NCBI RefSeq assembly: GCF_000611675.1
Contig: NZ_JATV01000017.1
Location: forward strand, 1 to 64,000
DNA: 64,000 nt
Source: Flavobacterium succinicans LMG 10402
GTDB taxonomy: Bacteria; Bacteroidota; Bacteroidia; Flavobacteriales; Flavobacteriaceae
Reading direction: 5' to 3'
This document shows, piece by piece, positions 50,929-60,312 of this stretch. Numbering within the stretch: the stretch's first letter is position 1; each line of letters begins with the position of its first letter. The notes beneath the pieces are model-generated. The model was not told the origin of the DNA. It worked only from the letters and a program-made list of their open reading frames with translations, and did no database searches. A program made the translations under genes and the position numbers.

Positions 50929-53928
50929 TTAAAATTTAATGTTAGCTCCAATAATAAAGGATCTTGTAGTAGGATAAGCATCTAATTCGATACCTTGAGA
51001 ACCATAAGGATCACCATTACCATTCAATTCAGGAGAGAATCCAGAGTATTTTTGGAAAATAAAAGGGTTGATGACATTGACATACAAACGACAAGCGCTA
51101 ATTAGCTTGTTATCCATTTGAAGTTTATAGCCCAATGAAATATTATTGATTCTAAAGAAATCTCCCGATTCTAAGTAATACGTTGAAGCTACAGGTACTT
51201 GATTGAATGGACCTACCGAGCTTCCTCCCGGGTTATTTGGCGTCCAAAAGTTGTTAGCTAATGATTCTTCGATATTCTCACCAGCAAAACGTTGTGCTTT
51301 TTTTCCGTTGTAGACTTTACTACCAGCGGTTCCGTATCCATCCACAGAGAAGTCCCAGTTTTTGTAGGCAACTCCTAATGATAAACCAAAATTTGAGGTA
51401 GGCAATACAGATCCTACGTATTTTTTGTCGGTTTCAGCTAAGGCATCTTGTTTTACTTTTTCCCCTTTGGCATTGAAATATTGCATTTTACCATCTGCAG
51501 GATCAAAACCTGCATATTCATACATAAAAAAGCTTCCTAATGACTGACCAATTGAAGTATTGTCTAATAGTTTGGTGTTTTGTCCATTACCTAAACCTCC
51601 TCCTACTATTGGAGAAAGCTGCACATCTTTTAATCCTTGCAATTTGTTTTTGTTGTACGAATAATTAGCTCCTACCCAGTACGAAAGATCATCGGTTATT
51701 TTATCGTCCCAACGTAACGAAAGTTCTAGTCCTTTGTTAGATACTTCACCAACATGCGCTGGAGAGGCTTGATTAATTCCAGAAGTTGCATACGGTTTGG
51801 TGTTCAAAATGACATTGGTTGTCGTTTTATCATACACATCAAAAGTACCTTTTAATCGGTTGTCCAGCATTTCGATATCTATACCAAGAGAACCTTCTTG
51901 AGTGATTTCCCATGATAAGCTTGGGTCAATTTGAGAAGCAATAGTAGTTCCTTCATAAAGGATTGAACCTCCTAAATAAGAATTCAATCCAGAGGTATAC
52001 CCTTGACGGTTCAAAGGCACACTTTGATTACCTAATTTACCCCAACCCCCTCTTAATTTCAATACATTGATTGCGGTTACATTGGCCATAAAGTCTTCTT
52101 TTGAAATTACCCATCCTAATCCAAAGGCTGGAAAGGTACCCCAACGATAGTCTTTAGAAAAATTGGAAGATCCGTCACGACGTAGCGTTCCTGTAAACAA
52201 ATATTTGTCCATTAATTTGTATTGGAAACGTCCAAAATAAGAAGCTAAACGTGTTTGGTTGAACATTTCATCTTTGTAACTAATTACATTGGCAGCATTT
52301 TCAACGCCTGCTAATCCCCAATAATTTTCGTTTGGGTTTACATTTTTTCTAGCAATTGTTAGTCGTTCTCTGTTTCCTCTCACAGAAGCTTCCATACCTG
52401 CGGTTATTTCTAGATCGTGAATATCTGCAAACTTTTTGTTAAATGTAAGGTAGTTCATAAGGTTCCAATTGAAGTATTGCTCTCTTCCTCTAGTCAACAC
52501 ATTATTGAAATTACTAGTAGGGTAGGCTTCAGGAACACGTGTAGGATCTGCGGCTAACCAAATGTTTTTTCTATCCTCAAAATTATAGTTCTTCCAAGTA
52601 TAAAATTCTCCGTTGAATTGAGAGGTGAATTTTAAAGGTTTGGCAATTTCGTAGTCTAATTTCAATCCCCCTTGAAGCATGACACTTCGTTGTTGTTCAT
52701 TAAAAAAGTCCAATTGTGCTACTGGATTGCCTACGTTATTAAAGGAGGATCCTGATGGGGAAGCAAAACCATTCGCTCCCACAAATGACACCCCATATTG
52801 ACCATTCGGGAAACGAACCGGAACGATAGGCGATTGTTTGTAAGCGCTAGTAAAGGCACTTAAGGGTTTAGGTGCTGAATTAGCCGAGGTAAAACTGAAA
52901 TTTTGGTTTAAGGTCAGTTTTTTAGAAATTTTATACTCATTATTGTTTCTAAAAGTAGTTCTGCTGTAATCTAATCCATTCAAAATACCTTTTTCCTCAT
53001 AGTGACCCGCACTAAAGAAATATTTAACATTCTCGGATGACCCTAAAACAGAAAGGTTGTTTTGGGAATAAATTCCTGTTCTTGTAATTTCGTCAAACCA
53101 ATCGGTGTTCACTGGTTGATCTTGAGAAAAAGTAGTGTTTTGTAAGGCGGCATTGGAATAGTGTGCATACTTATTGGAACCCGCCATTTTTACTTTTTTA
53201 AGGGTGTTTCTAAATCCTGTAAAGTGTTCAAGCTCTACCGATACCTTGTCACCTTTCCCTTTTTTGGTGGAAATGATAATTACCCCATTAGCGGCTCTTG
53301 TTCCGTAAATTGCCAAAGAAGAGGCGTCTTTTAAGATTTCATACGAAGTAATATCATTAGCATTGATGTTGGTAATGTTATCCGTTGGCATTCCATCTAC
53401 CACATACAAGGGATTTCTTCCTCCCAAGGCGGTACCCAAACCTCTAATCAATACCGTTGGTGCGCTACCAGGTACATCTGAAGCGATTACTTGAACACCG
53501 GCTGCTTTACCTTGAATGGCTTGTGAGGCATTCAACACTTTAACTTTGGTGATTTCTTCTGCTTTTATAGATGAAATAGAAGTGGTATTGTCAATTTTCT
53601 TTCGAGATCCGTACCCAATGATGACTACGTCTTTCAAAAGGGTATCATCAGATTCGATTAGTGTTATTTTCATAAAAGCGGCAGTGGCTTTTATGCTTGC
53701 GGCTGTAAAACCTAGCATGGAGACTTTTAGTAGTTCTCCCTCCTTTGCTTTGATTTCAAAACCACCATCAAAATCAGCTTCTGCTGAAGTATTTGAAGAG
53801 GTGGCAATAATTATTGCTCCCGGTATTCCTAGCCCTTGATTGTCTAGGACTTGTCCTTTTATAGTCTGTGCATAAAAATATGCAGGAGCTAAAAGGAAAA
53901 GTAATACAGTTAAATAAAGATTTCTCAT
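50929..53928 (-). CDS. SusC/RagA family TonB-dependent outer-membrane transporter
   Basis: 999 residues, typical SusC size. Signal peptide (MRNLYLTVLLFLLAPAYFYA), a carboxypeptidase-regulatory-like domain (IKGQVLDNQGLGIPGAIII), TonB box region, plug (SQAIQGKAAGVQVIASDVPG, LIRGLGTALGGRNPLYVVDG, ILKDASSLAIYGTRAANGVI), then the 22-strand barrel ending RSFIIGANIKF with terminal Phe. It imports oligosaccharide captured by SusD, driven by TonB. First gene of the PUL operon, with a candidate promoter and palindromic operator upstream. Confidence 0.95.
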   Translation of the reverse strand: MRNLYLTVLLFLLAPAYFYAQTIKGQVLDNQGLGIPGAIIIATSSNTSAEADFDGGFEIKAKEGELLKVSMLGFTAASIKATAAFMKITLIESDDTLLKDVVIIGYGSRKKIDNTTSISSIKAEEITKVKVLNASQAIQGKAAGVQVIASDVPGSAPTVLIRGLGTALGGRNPLYVVDGMPTDNITNINANDITSYEILKDASSLAIYGTRAANGVIIISTKKGKGDKVSVELEHFTGFRNTLKKVKMAGSNKYAHYSNAALQNTTFSQDQPVNTDWFDEITRTGIYSQNNLSVLGSSENVKYFFSAGHYEEKGILNGLDYSRTTFRNNNEYKISKKLTLNQNFSFTSANSAPKPLSAFTSAYKQSPIVPVRFPNGQYGVSFVGANGFASPSGSSFNNVGNPVAQLDFFNEQQRSVMLQGGLKLDYEIAKPLKFTSQFNGEFYTWKNYNFEDRKNIWLAADPTRVPEAYPTSNFNNVLTRGREQYFNWNLMNYLTFNKKFADIHDLEITAGMEASVRGNRERLTIARKNVNPNENYWGLAGVENAANVISYKDEMFNQTRLASYFGRFQYKLMDKYLFTGTLRRDGSSNFSKDYRWGTFPAFGLGWVISKEDFMANVTAINVLKLRGGWGKLGNQSVPLNRQGYTSGLNSYLGGSILYEGTTIASQIDPSLSWEITQEGSLGIDIEMLDNRLKGTFDVYDKTTTNVILNTKPYATSGINQASPAHVGEVSNKGLELSLRWDDKITDDLSYWVGANYSYNKNKLQGLKDVQLSPIVGGGLGNGQNTKLLDNTSIGQSLGSFFMYEYAGFDPADGKMQYFNAKGEKVKQDALAETDKKYVGSVLPTSNFGLSLGVAYKNWDFSVDGYGTAGSKVYNGKKAQRFAGENIEESLANNFWTPNNPGGSSVGPFNQVPVASTYYLESGDFFRINNISLGYKLQMDNKLISACRLYVNVINPFIFQKYSGFSPELNGNGDPYGSQGIELDAYPTTRSFIIGANIKF

Positions 53929-53956
53929 AACATTATAATTAGATAAAGTTGTTGAG

Positions 53957-53982
53957 CAAAATTAGTTAATTACAACGTTGTA
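53957..53982 (-). promoter_or_regulatory. susC promoter with palindromic operator candidate
   Basis: On the minus strand TAATTTTG (53957-53964) matches TAnnTTTG and predicts a start near 53950. Directly upstream is the perfect 12-bp palindrome TACAACGTTGTA (53971-53982), in the -33 region where no TTTG is found, as expected for an activator-dependent promoter. A wider inverted repeat GTAGTT (53980-53985) / AACTAC (54006-54011) extends it. Confidence 0.5.
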
Positions 53983-54169
53983 GTTGAGGTGTGTGAGTAC
54001 TACATAACTACATCAATCGAGTTTTTTTAAATGTAAAAATTCTGTAAATCAGAAATTTAAAAGGTTTTTTTGCGAAATTATACAAAGTGATGATGTAGTA
54101 ATGATGTAGTGTGTTGAAGTAGGATTTATAGTATTTAACTAATTATCGGTATGTGATAAAGAAGACGGT

Positions 54170-56914
54170 TTATATTGTTAGTAAGAATTTAGTTAAATTT
54201 TCTTCCTGTTTTAATTCCAATTTCTTTCTTAATCTATAACGATGTAATTCGACTCCTCTAAAAGAAATGTTCATCATCGGAGCAATTTCTTTAGAAGAAA
54301 GGTTCATTTTAAGATAAATGCATAACCTTATATCTTTTGGAGTCAAATTTGGGAACGAAGTACTCAAGGTGGCAATGAACTCTTTGTGAATTTGATTCAA
54401 GTTGGTTTCAAAAGTTTCCCATTCATGTTTGTTAACCGCATTGATTTTAATCACTTTTCGAATATCACTCTTTAGTTTACTGATATCTGAATCTGATTCC
54501 AAGATGGTTTGTATGCTATCCATCATTTCGGTTTGTTTGGCAATAGAAAGCGATTTGCCAGCTACTTCAGAAGATTTAGTTTGCAATTCTAGTTCTAGTA
54601 TGTGTTTTTCATATGATTGAATCTGCAAATCATTTTGCACTTTCAACTCCATTTGTTTTAACTCGTTTTGATGTTTAAATTCTTCTTCTTTTAATTTCAT
54701 TATTTGGACGTAGCGAAGTTTGTTCCATTTATAATATAAGAAAAGAATGCCTCCTAAGGCCAATAAGTAAAGGAGGATCATCCAAATTGAAAAATACCAA
54801 GGTTGTCTCACAGCAAAAGAAAAGCTTTTGACTTTGTTGTAGTGTATGCCGTCATAATGGTGAATCGTAAGGGAGTGAGATCCTGTACTCAAATTATTTA
54901 ACCTAATGATACCAGTTCTCAAAGGAGTAAATCGGTTTAATCCGTCTAATTTGTAAAATAAATTGGGTTTGTTTATGCCAAAAACACCAGAAACCACCTG
55001 TATTTTTAATTCAGAATCATGGTCAATTTTAGCCCCATCTTTGACAATTGTTGTGTTATTATATGCCTCAATTTCTGGGATCTCATGAGGTCTGTTTTTA
55101 AAATCAAACTCCAATGAAATAAAGCCATCGTCTAAATTTAGCAAGTACTTGTTTTGCGTTTTAAAAATTTTCAACTGATTATTGATCAATTTTCCTTTGT
55201 AGTATTTTTCAGGAATAAGGTTCCATTGGAATCGATTTCCTTTGGATCGAATATGATACAACAATTCACCACTGATGACTAAAAATTGTTGATCATCTAT
55301 AGGTATGATGTCTGAAATATTTTTAAAGTTATATTGAAACCAATCGTTAACTTCTAAGGTATTGGTCAAAGAGTTGAAAACATACCACGAGTTATTGATC
55401 AAAAAGAGGAGTTGGTTTCTAAATTCAAAGAGTTTAACTCCAAAATCGTTTTTAATCTGCGAATTTTGGGTAATATTCTCTATTTTTTGGGTTTGATACT
55501 TCTCATCAAGAGTTACTCGGTACAATCCGCGATAATTATCTGCGGCCCAAATTTCGTTTTTACGAATTTGAGCTACATATTTTATGGGCTTTATTAATTT
55601 TAGAATAGCACTACTTTCCTTAAAATTATTCGTATTGGGATACACCCTGATGCCTGCATAGCTAGCTTGCAGGTAAGTCGAATTGATACTGCTTTTAACA
55701 AAATTCCAACCACCTGCAACTTGATTAATTAGGGATAATCCACTCGAAGTGTCATAAAAAAAAGTGCCGTCGTTATGTCCGATAATATAGCCAGAAGGTA
55801 CGGCCGTTATGTTCCAAGCTTGTCTTTCGGTATTGGGAAGTTGCGTGAGTTTGTTTTGCTCGAATTCAAACAATCCATGGTTAGAAGCTAATAAATATTT
55901 TGAATTGGTAGTTTTTGTTACCGCATATACCGATCCTAAAACGCCTGAATTATCATTTAAAATAGCAACAGGCGAATTGGTTTCTATGTGAGAAATTCCA
56001 TTGTCTAATCCTAGCCACAAATCTTTCTCTTTGTCCACAAAAACACTCAAGACTGTGTTGTTCAATAAGGTGTTTTTGCGATTGATATTTTGATACGTGC
56101 CATTTGTAAAATCATAAAGATACAATCCGTTTGAACCAGAACAGATAATCATTTTTTCTGGGGACAGCATTTTCGCTTTATTGATGTTTACCTTTTTTAA
56201 AACGGAATTTAAAGGAGAAGACCATGCTTTTAATTGGTTGTTTTCAGTAACAAAAACCCCGTTTTTTTGAGTAAAAACAAACCATTGTTTACCTCTTTTT
56301 TGTAAGCCGTGAATGACATTGTTTTGGAGTGCCTCCCAGCCCGGAATAGGTTGCAGTTTTTGACCCACTAATTTAAAAATTCCTTGCTCCACCGAGGCGA
56401 CATAAATAGCGTTATCCACAAGAAAACAATACGATATTAAATACGGAAAATTTATTTTTTGAATGTTTCCGTTTTCATAAATGTATAAGTTGTTGAACGA
56501 TTGAAAATAGAGTTGATTTTTGAGTTTGAAAATTTTCCAAACTTCTTCATTTTCTTTCTCATTAAAAACATTTTTACCTTTGGAAATAGAATAATACGTC
56601 ATTTTTCCATCCTTTCGTTTCCAATATCCAAATTCTTTGTAGGACCCAGAATAGATGCGATCCTGATCTGCAAAAACCGAACGAATTACTGTTTTGTTGG
56701 GTAAATAGTATTTCTCCCAAACCACTCCATTGTATCGTAACAAATATTGGTTGTTGGCAAAATAGAGTGCGTTGTCTAGGCCTTGTGTTACATCCCACAC
56801 TTGATTGTCACCTTTGTAACTTGACTTATCATATTTTTCGACAAAAGGGAGTAATTCTTGGGAGGAAGTGGTCAAAGTAGTTAAAAACAAGAAAAGGGAA
56901 ACTATTTTTTTCAA
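54170..56914 (-). CDS. PUL regulator: periplasmic two-component propeller, Y_Y_Y domain, TM, LuxR-type HTH
   Basis: 914 residues. Signal peptide (KKIVSLFLFLTTLTTSSQ), then propeller repeats ('ligand-binding sensor': NQVWDVTQGLDNALYFAN, GVWEKYYLPNKTVIRSVFAD), a Y_Y_Y domain (IYHYDG-like SHSLTIHHYDGIHYN), one transmembrane segment at ~705-730 (WMILLYLLALGGILFLYY), a coiled coil (residues ~735-790) and a C-terminal HTH of the LuxR/GerE type (LTPKDIRLCIYLKMNLSSKEI, shown in part; VELHRYRLRKKL). The periplasmic sensor is joined directly to a cytoplasmic DNA-binding domain without a kinase. Its place just upstream of susC suggests it activates the PUL. Confidence 0.88.
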   Translation of the reverse strand: MKKIVSLFLFLTTLTTSSQELLPFVEKYDKSSYKGDNQVWDVTQGLDNALYFANNQYLLRYNGVVWEKYYLPNKTVIRSVFADQDRIYSGSYKEFGYWKRKDGKMTYYSISKGKNVFNEKENEEVWKIFKLKNQLYFQSFNNLYIYENGNIQKINFPYLISYCFLVDNAIYVASVEQGIFKLVGQKLQPIPGWEALQNNVIHGLQKRGKQWFVFTQKNGVFVTENNQLKAWSSPLNSVLKKVNINKAKMLSPEKMIICSGSNGLYLYDFTNGTYQNINRKNTLLNNTVLSVFVDKEKDLWLGLDNGISHIETNSPVAILNDNSGVLGSVYAVTKTTNSKYLLASNHGLFEFEQNKLTQLPNTERQAWNITAVPSGYIIGHNDGTFFYDTSSGLSLINQVAGGWNFVKSSINSTYLQASYAGIRVYPNTNNFKESSAILKLIKPIKYVAQIRKNEIWAADNYRGLYRVTLDEKYQTQKIENITQNSQIKNDFGVKLFEFRNQLLFLINNSWYVFNSLTNTLEVNDWFQYNFKNISDIIPIDDQQFLVISGELLYHIRSKGNRFQWNLIPEKYYKGKLINNQLKIFKTQNKYLLNLDDGFISLEFDFKNRPHEIPEIEAYNNTTIVKDGAKIDHDSELKIQVVSGVFGINKPNLFYKLDGLNRFTPLRTGIIRLNNLSTGSHSLTIHHYDGIHYNKVKSFSFAVRQPWYFSIWMILLYLLALGGILFLYYKWNKLRYVQIMKLKEEEFKHQNELKQMELKVQNDLQIQSYEKHILELELQTKSSEVAGKSLSIAKQTEMMDSIQTILESDSDISKLKSDIRKVIKINAVNKHEWETFETNLNQIHKEFIATLSTSFPNLTPKDIRLCIYLKMNLSSKEIAPMMNISFRGVELHRYRLRKKLELKQEENLTKFLLTI

Positions 56915-57032
56915 AACGATATTTTTTGTATCAAATTTAATAGGTTTTTGTCAAAATCATTAATTTTTAGGTCAATTTTACAATTTGAACTTTTATTTTG
57001 AGAATAGCTATAGGACGATACTTTTTTAATTC

Positions 57033-57040
57033 TATATTTG
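57033..57040 (+). promoter_or_regulatory. -7 box of the btuB transcription unit
   Basis: TATATTTG, a perfect TAnnTTTG. Start predicted near 57047, at the 5' edge of the riboswitch. Confidence 0.5.
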
Positions 57041-57043
57041 CAT

Positions 57044-57290
57044 CCGAATTGAGGTTGCGTTTTACTGTTTTTAGAAAACGCATTAAAAGGGAATTAGGTT
57101 CAAAACCTAAGCTGTACCCGCAACTGTAAGCTATCAAGCTTGTTGTTATCTACAAAGCCACTGTTTTTAAAGTGGGAAATTAGAAATTAGAAATATGAAG
57201 TATAGCTTCTGACCTCTAACTTCTAACTTCTACCTTGGAATGGGAAGGTCAACAACAAGACGCAAGCCAGGAGACCTGCCTTTTTTCTTA
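57044..57290 (+). promoter_or_regulatory. Cobalamin riboswitch
   Basis: Core elements in order: P2-like GCGTTTT...AAAACGC, AAAAGGGAA (57085-57093), GGTTCAAAACC, GCTGTACCCGCAACTGTAA (from 57111), AAGCCACTG, a long peripheral stem built from TTAGAAATTAGAAAT and TCTAACTTCTAACTTCTA (about 57179-57233), GGGAAGG, and the B12 box AGCCAGGAGACCTGCC (57265-57280). The end of the box (CC plus the T-run) can pair with GAAAAAAGG at 57310-57318, giving an alternative hairpin just before the btuB ATG, so regulation could act on translation or structure of the start region. Confidence 0.93.
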
Positions 57291-57329
57291 ACCAATAGCG
57301 GACTTTCGGGAAAAAAGGTTCAGGAAATT

Positions 57330-59183
57330 ATGATACATTTAAAATCTTTTCTTTGTTTTTGCCTGCTGGCAAGTCAACTGACTTTTGCTCAGAATGATTC
57401 GATTACTCGCTTGAAAGAGGTCATCATTGCTGATGCGAAGCTGCGCAAATTCTCAAGTTCTCAAACAATTTTGAGTTTGAACGATGCTGTTTTGTCTAAA
57501 AATAGCGCGTTGTTGACCAATTTACTCAATTACAATTCGGTTTTATATTTTAAAGAATACGGTCGTGGTATGTTGTCGACGGTGGCTTTTAGGGGAACAA
57601 CTGCGTCGCAAACGGCTGTGATTTGGAACGGTCTCAATATCAATTCTCAAATGAATGGGAGTACAGACTTCAACACTTTGTCTGGAATGGATTACAGTAC
57701 TATTGCGGTTAAAGGTGGTGGCGGTAGTGTGATTTATGGCAGTGGAGCTATTGGAGGAACGGTACATTTGAACAACGACTTAAAGTTTGATGACTCATTT
57801 TCTAATCAATTGCGATTGGATTACGGGAGTTTTTCTACGCAAAATCTCAATTATAGTAGTCATTTTTCTAATACAAAATGGTCGGCTCAAATAGGTATTT
57901 CTCGAAACTATTCTGATAACGATTATGATTATCCTGATAGTTTTGATTGGAAAGGCAATCAACGGTTCAATGAAAACGGGGAATATGAAATTATTGGTTT
58001 CAATACAGCCATTGGTTTTAAAATTTCGAATCGTCACATGTTGAAGTTTTACAGCCAATCTTCGAATACCGATAGGAATATTTCCTTGATCTTGCCCTCT
58101 GAATCTCGTACGAAATATAAGAATGATTTTAGTAGAAATTTATTAGAATATGAAGCCAAATCAGGGCTTTGGGTGACTAATTTGAAGGCCGCTTATCTTG
58201 CCGAAAACTATCAATATTTCCCCGACAATACGCTAAATCAATTCACTTATGGCGGTACCAATATGCTGATCGCCAAAGCCGATTTGAGTTATCAAGCGAG
58301 TCGTTCTATTCTTCTAAATTCTATCGTAGAATACAATAAAACCAAAGGTAAAGGTTCAGGATTTGGATATCATGAACGTGAAATTACTGGTGTTTCATTT
58401 TTGGTCAAACAAGAAGTTTCGTCCCAATGGCAAAATGAATTGGGGATTCGTAAGGAGTTTACCAGCAATTACAAATCGCCTGTTCTTTTTTCGGCAGGAA
58501 GTGCTTTGCGCATTGCACCTTGGTACCAATTGAAAGTCAATGTTTCGCACAATTTCCGAATTCCTACCTACAATGATTTGTATTGGGAAGAAGGTGGGAA
58601 CCCCAATTTAAAACCCGAAAGTGCGTACCAAGGCGAACTGGCCAATGTTATTACTTATAAAGATATTAGCTTGACGCAAACAGCCTATTACAATAAAATT
58701 AAAGATTTGTTGCGTTGGGTTCCGGGGAATAATGGTATTTGGTCTCCTCAAAATACAGATCGCGTAGCTGCTTATGGCATAGAAACCTTGTTGGCTTGGA
58801 AACAACAATTTGGGAAAAGTATTTGGCAAATCAATGGGACGTATGCTTACACTATTTCTAAAAATGAGGAAACCCAAAAGCAATTGTTTTTTGTGCCTTA
58901 TCACAAAGCTACCGCTGCTTTGGCGTATAGTTATCAAAAATGGAGCGCAAATTATCAATTCTTGTATAATGGTTTTGTTTATACCCAATCCGATAACGAT
59001 CCAAGTGCTATCATTCCTTCGTATTGGGTTGCTAATGTGGGTGTGGATTATGAGTTTTTTAAGCGTAATCCCATAAAAATAGGTGTTCAAGTGCTTAATC
59101 TATGGAATGAAAAATATGAAAGTCTGGAAAATAGAATCATGCCCGGACGCAATTTTAATTTGTATCTAATCTTTAAATTTTAA
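57330..59183 (+). CDS. btuB: TonB-dependent cobalamin receptor BtuB
   Basis: 617 residues from the ATG at 57330 (MIHLKSFLCFCLLASQLTFAQ cut one residue over limit in full; signal peptide). The open frame back to 57240 lies in the riboswitch and is not coding. The signal is followed by a short TonB-box region (TRLKEVIIADAK), the plug (YGRGMLSTVAFRGTTASQ, VKGGGGSVIYGSGAIGGTV) and a barrel ending NLYLIFKF. It imports cobalamin or other corrinoids across the outer membrane. The riboswitch upstream fixes the substrate class. The BtuG-like gene starts 4 nt after its stop. Confidence 0.92.
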   Translation: MIHLKSFLCFCLLASQLTFAQNDSITRLKEVIIADAKLRKFSSSQTILSLNDAVLSKNSALLTNLLNYNSVLYFKEYGRGMLSTVAFRGTTASQTAVIWNGLNINSQMNGSTDFNTLSGMDYSTIAVKGGGGSVIYGSGAIGGTVHLNNDLKFDDSFSNQLRLDYGSFSTQNLNYSSHFSNTKWSAQIGISRNYSDNDYDYPDSFDWKGNQRFNENGEYEIIGFNTAIGFKISNRHMLKFYSQSSNTDRNISLILPSESRTKYKNDFSRNLLEYEAKSGLWVTNLKAAYLAENYQYFPDNTLNQFTYGGTNMLIAKADLSYQASRSILLNSIVEYNKTKGKGSGFGYHEREITGVSFLVKQEVSSQWQNELGIRKEFTSNYKSPVLFSAGSALRIAPWYQLKVNVSHNFRIPTYNDLYWEEGGNPNLKPESAYQGELANVITYKDISLTQTAYYNKIKDLLRWVPGNNGIWSPQNTDRVAAYGIETLLAWKQQFGKSIWQINGTYAYTISKNEETQKQLFFVPYHKATAALAYSYQKWSANYQFLYNGFVYTQSDNDPSAIIPSYWVANVGVDYEFFKRNPIKIGVQVLNLWNEKYESLENRIMPGRNFNLYLIFKF

Positions 59184-59187
59184 TATA

Positions 59188-60237
59188 ATGAAGTTAACTA
59201 GAGTTTTATTTGTGACCTTTACTTTTGCCTTTTTGGCGTCTTGTAGTAATGATGATACCAACGAAAATGTATCCAAAGGGAATTATGATAATGGTGTGTT
59301 TATTTTAAATGAAGGTAATTCTTCAGGAGGATCTGTTTCGTTTTTAGGAGACGATTTGAGTAGTTTTAAGCAAGATGTGTACGGTGCTGAAAATCCAGGT
59401 GACTTACCAGGTAAGTATTTACAAAACATCTTTTTTGATGGCGATAAAGCGTATATCATTGCTGGTGGCTCTAACGTGATTAATGTGGTGAATCGTTATT
59501 CTTTTAAACTGATTACAAAAATAGAAGCTGGTTTTGTGAATCCAAGATACGGAGTAGTTAGAAATGGAAAAGCATATGTAACCAATGCGAATGCCTATGG
59601 AGGAACATCGGGCAATACAGACGATTTTGTTGCTGTTATCGATTTGGCCACGAATAAAGTGGAGTCTAAAATTAACTTGAATGCTACGGCCAATCGTATT
59701 GTTGTAGATGGCGATAAGTTGTACATCACAGAACCCTATAATAGCGACAAAGTTTTGGTAGTAAATACAGTAACTAAAGCTTTAGAAACACCAATAACTG
59801 TTGGGTCAAGCGCCAATACAATGGAAGTGAAAAACGGTGTTTTATATGTGTTAGCTTCTCCTTACGGAAGTGCAAGCAAAATTGTAAAAGTGAAATTATC
59901 GGATAAATCGGTTACTGAAGTGGTGTTTCCAACGACTTTGACCGATGCAGGAAATTTGGATATTTATGGTTCTAAAATCTATTTTACAAAAGATACAGGC
60001 GTGTATAGTATGGACATCACGGCTGCACAACCTTCTGATAAACCTATTTTTAAGTACTCATCGACTTCACAATATGGAGTAATGTATGGTTTTGCGGTAG
60101 AGAATGATAAAATTTTCATTGCTGATGGAGGCGATTTCGCTTCGAATAGTAAGGCTTATGTGTATTCATTAACTGGAACTTTACAAAAAGAATTAGTAGT
60201 AGGAGTAGGGCCAAACGGATTCTATTTTAATAACTAA
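59188..60237 (+). CDS. BtuG-like surface lipoprotein (DUF5074-type beta-propeller)
   Basis: 349 residues with lipobox LASC (TFTFAFLASC). Then seven or so beta-propeller blades of YncE/DUF5074 type: GVFILNEGNSSGGSVSFL, QNIFFDGDKAYIIAGGSN, NPRYGVVRNGKAYVTNANAY, NRIVVDGDKLYITEPYN, NTMEVKNGVLYVLASP. In Bacteroides, BtuG of this fold sits on BtuB and binds cobalamin with very high affinity; the gene order btuB-btuG is the same here. By inference it is the surface corrinoid capture lid of BtuB, translated from the same riboswitch-controlled message. Confidence 0.82.
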   Translation: MKLTRVLFVTFTFAFLASCSNDDTNENVSKGNYDNGVFILNEGNSSGGSVSFLGDDLSSFKQDVYGAENPGDLPGKYLQNIFFDGDKAYIIAGGSNVINVVNRYSFKLITKIEAGFVNPRYGVVRNGKAYVTNANAYGGTSGNTDDFVAVIDLATNKVESKINLNATANRIVVDGDKLYITEPYNSDKVLVVNTVTKALETPITVGSSANTMEVKNGVLYVLASPYGSASKIVKVKLSDKSVTEVVFPTTLTDAGNLDIYGSKIYFTKDTGVYSMDITAAQPSDKPIFKYSSTSQYGVMYGFAVENDKIFIADGGDFASNSKAYVYSLTGTLQKELVVGVGPNGFYFNN

Positions 60238-60256
60238 AAGGTGTAACTTAAAAATA

Positions 60257-60290
60257 AAAAAGGCGTTTTCGCAAATGAAAACGCCTTTTT
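60257..60290. terminator. Bidirectional terminator after the btuB operon
   Basis: Perfect 14-bp stem AAAAAGGCGTTTTC / GAAAACGCCTTTTT with a 6-nt loop, between convergent genes. Confidence 0.85.
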
Positions 60291-60312
60291 TTGTTTGGAA
60301 TAATTGTTGTTT

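Noticed and set aside
57240..57329. N-terminal extension of btuB
   Set aside because: Overlaps the B12 box and would not encode a signal peptide.
58608..59090. 160-residue minus-strand ORF inside btuB
   Set aside because: Antisense to barrel strands; no signal, motif or promoter.
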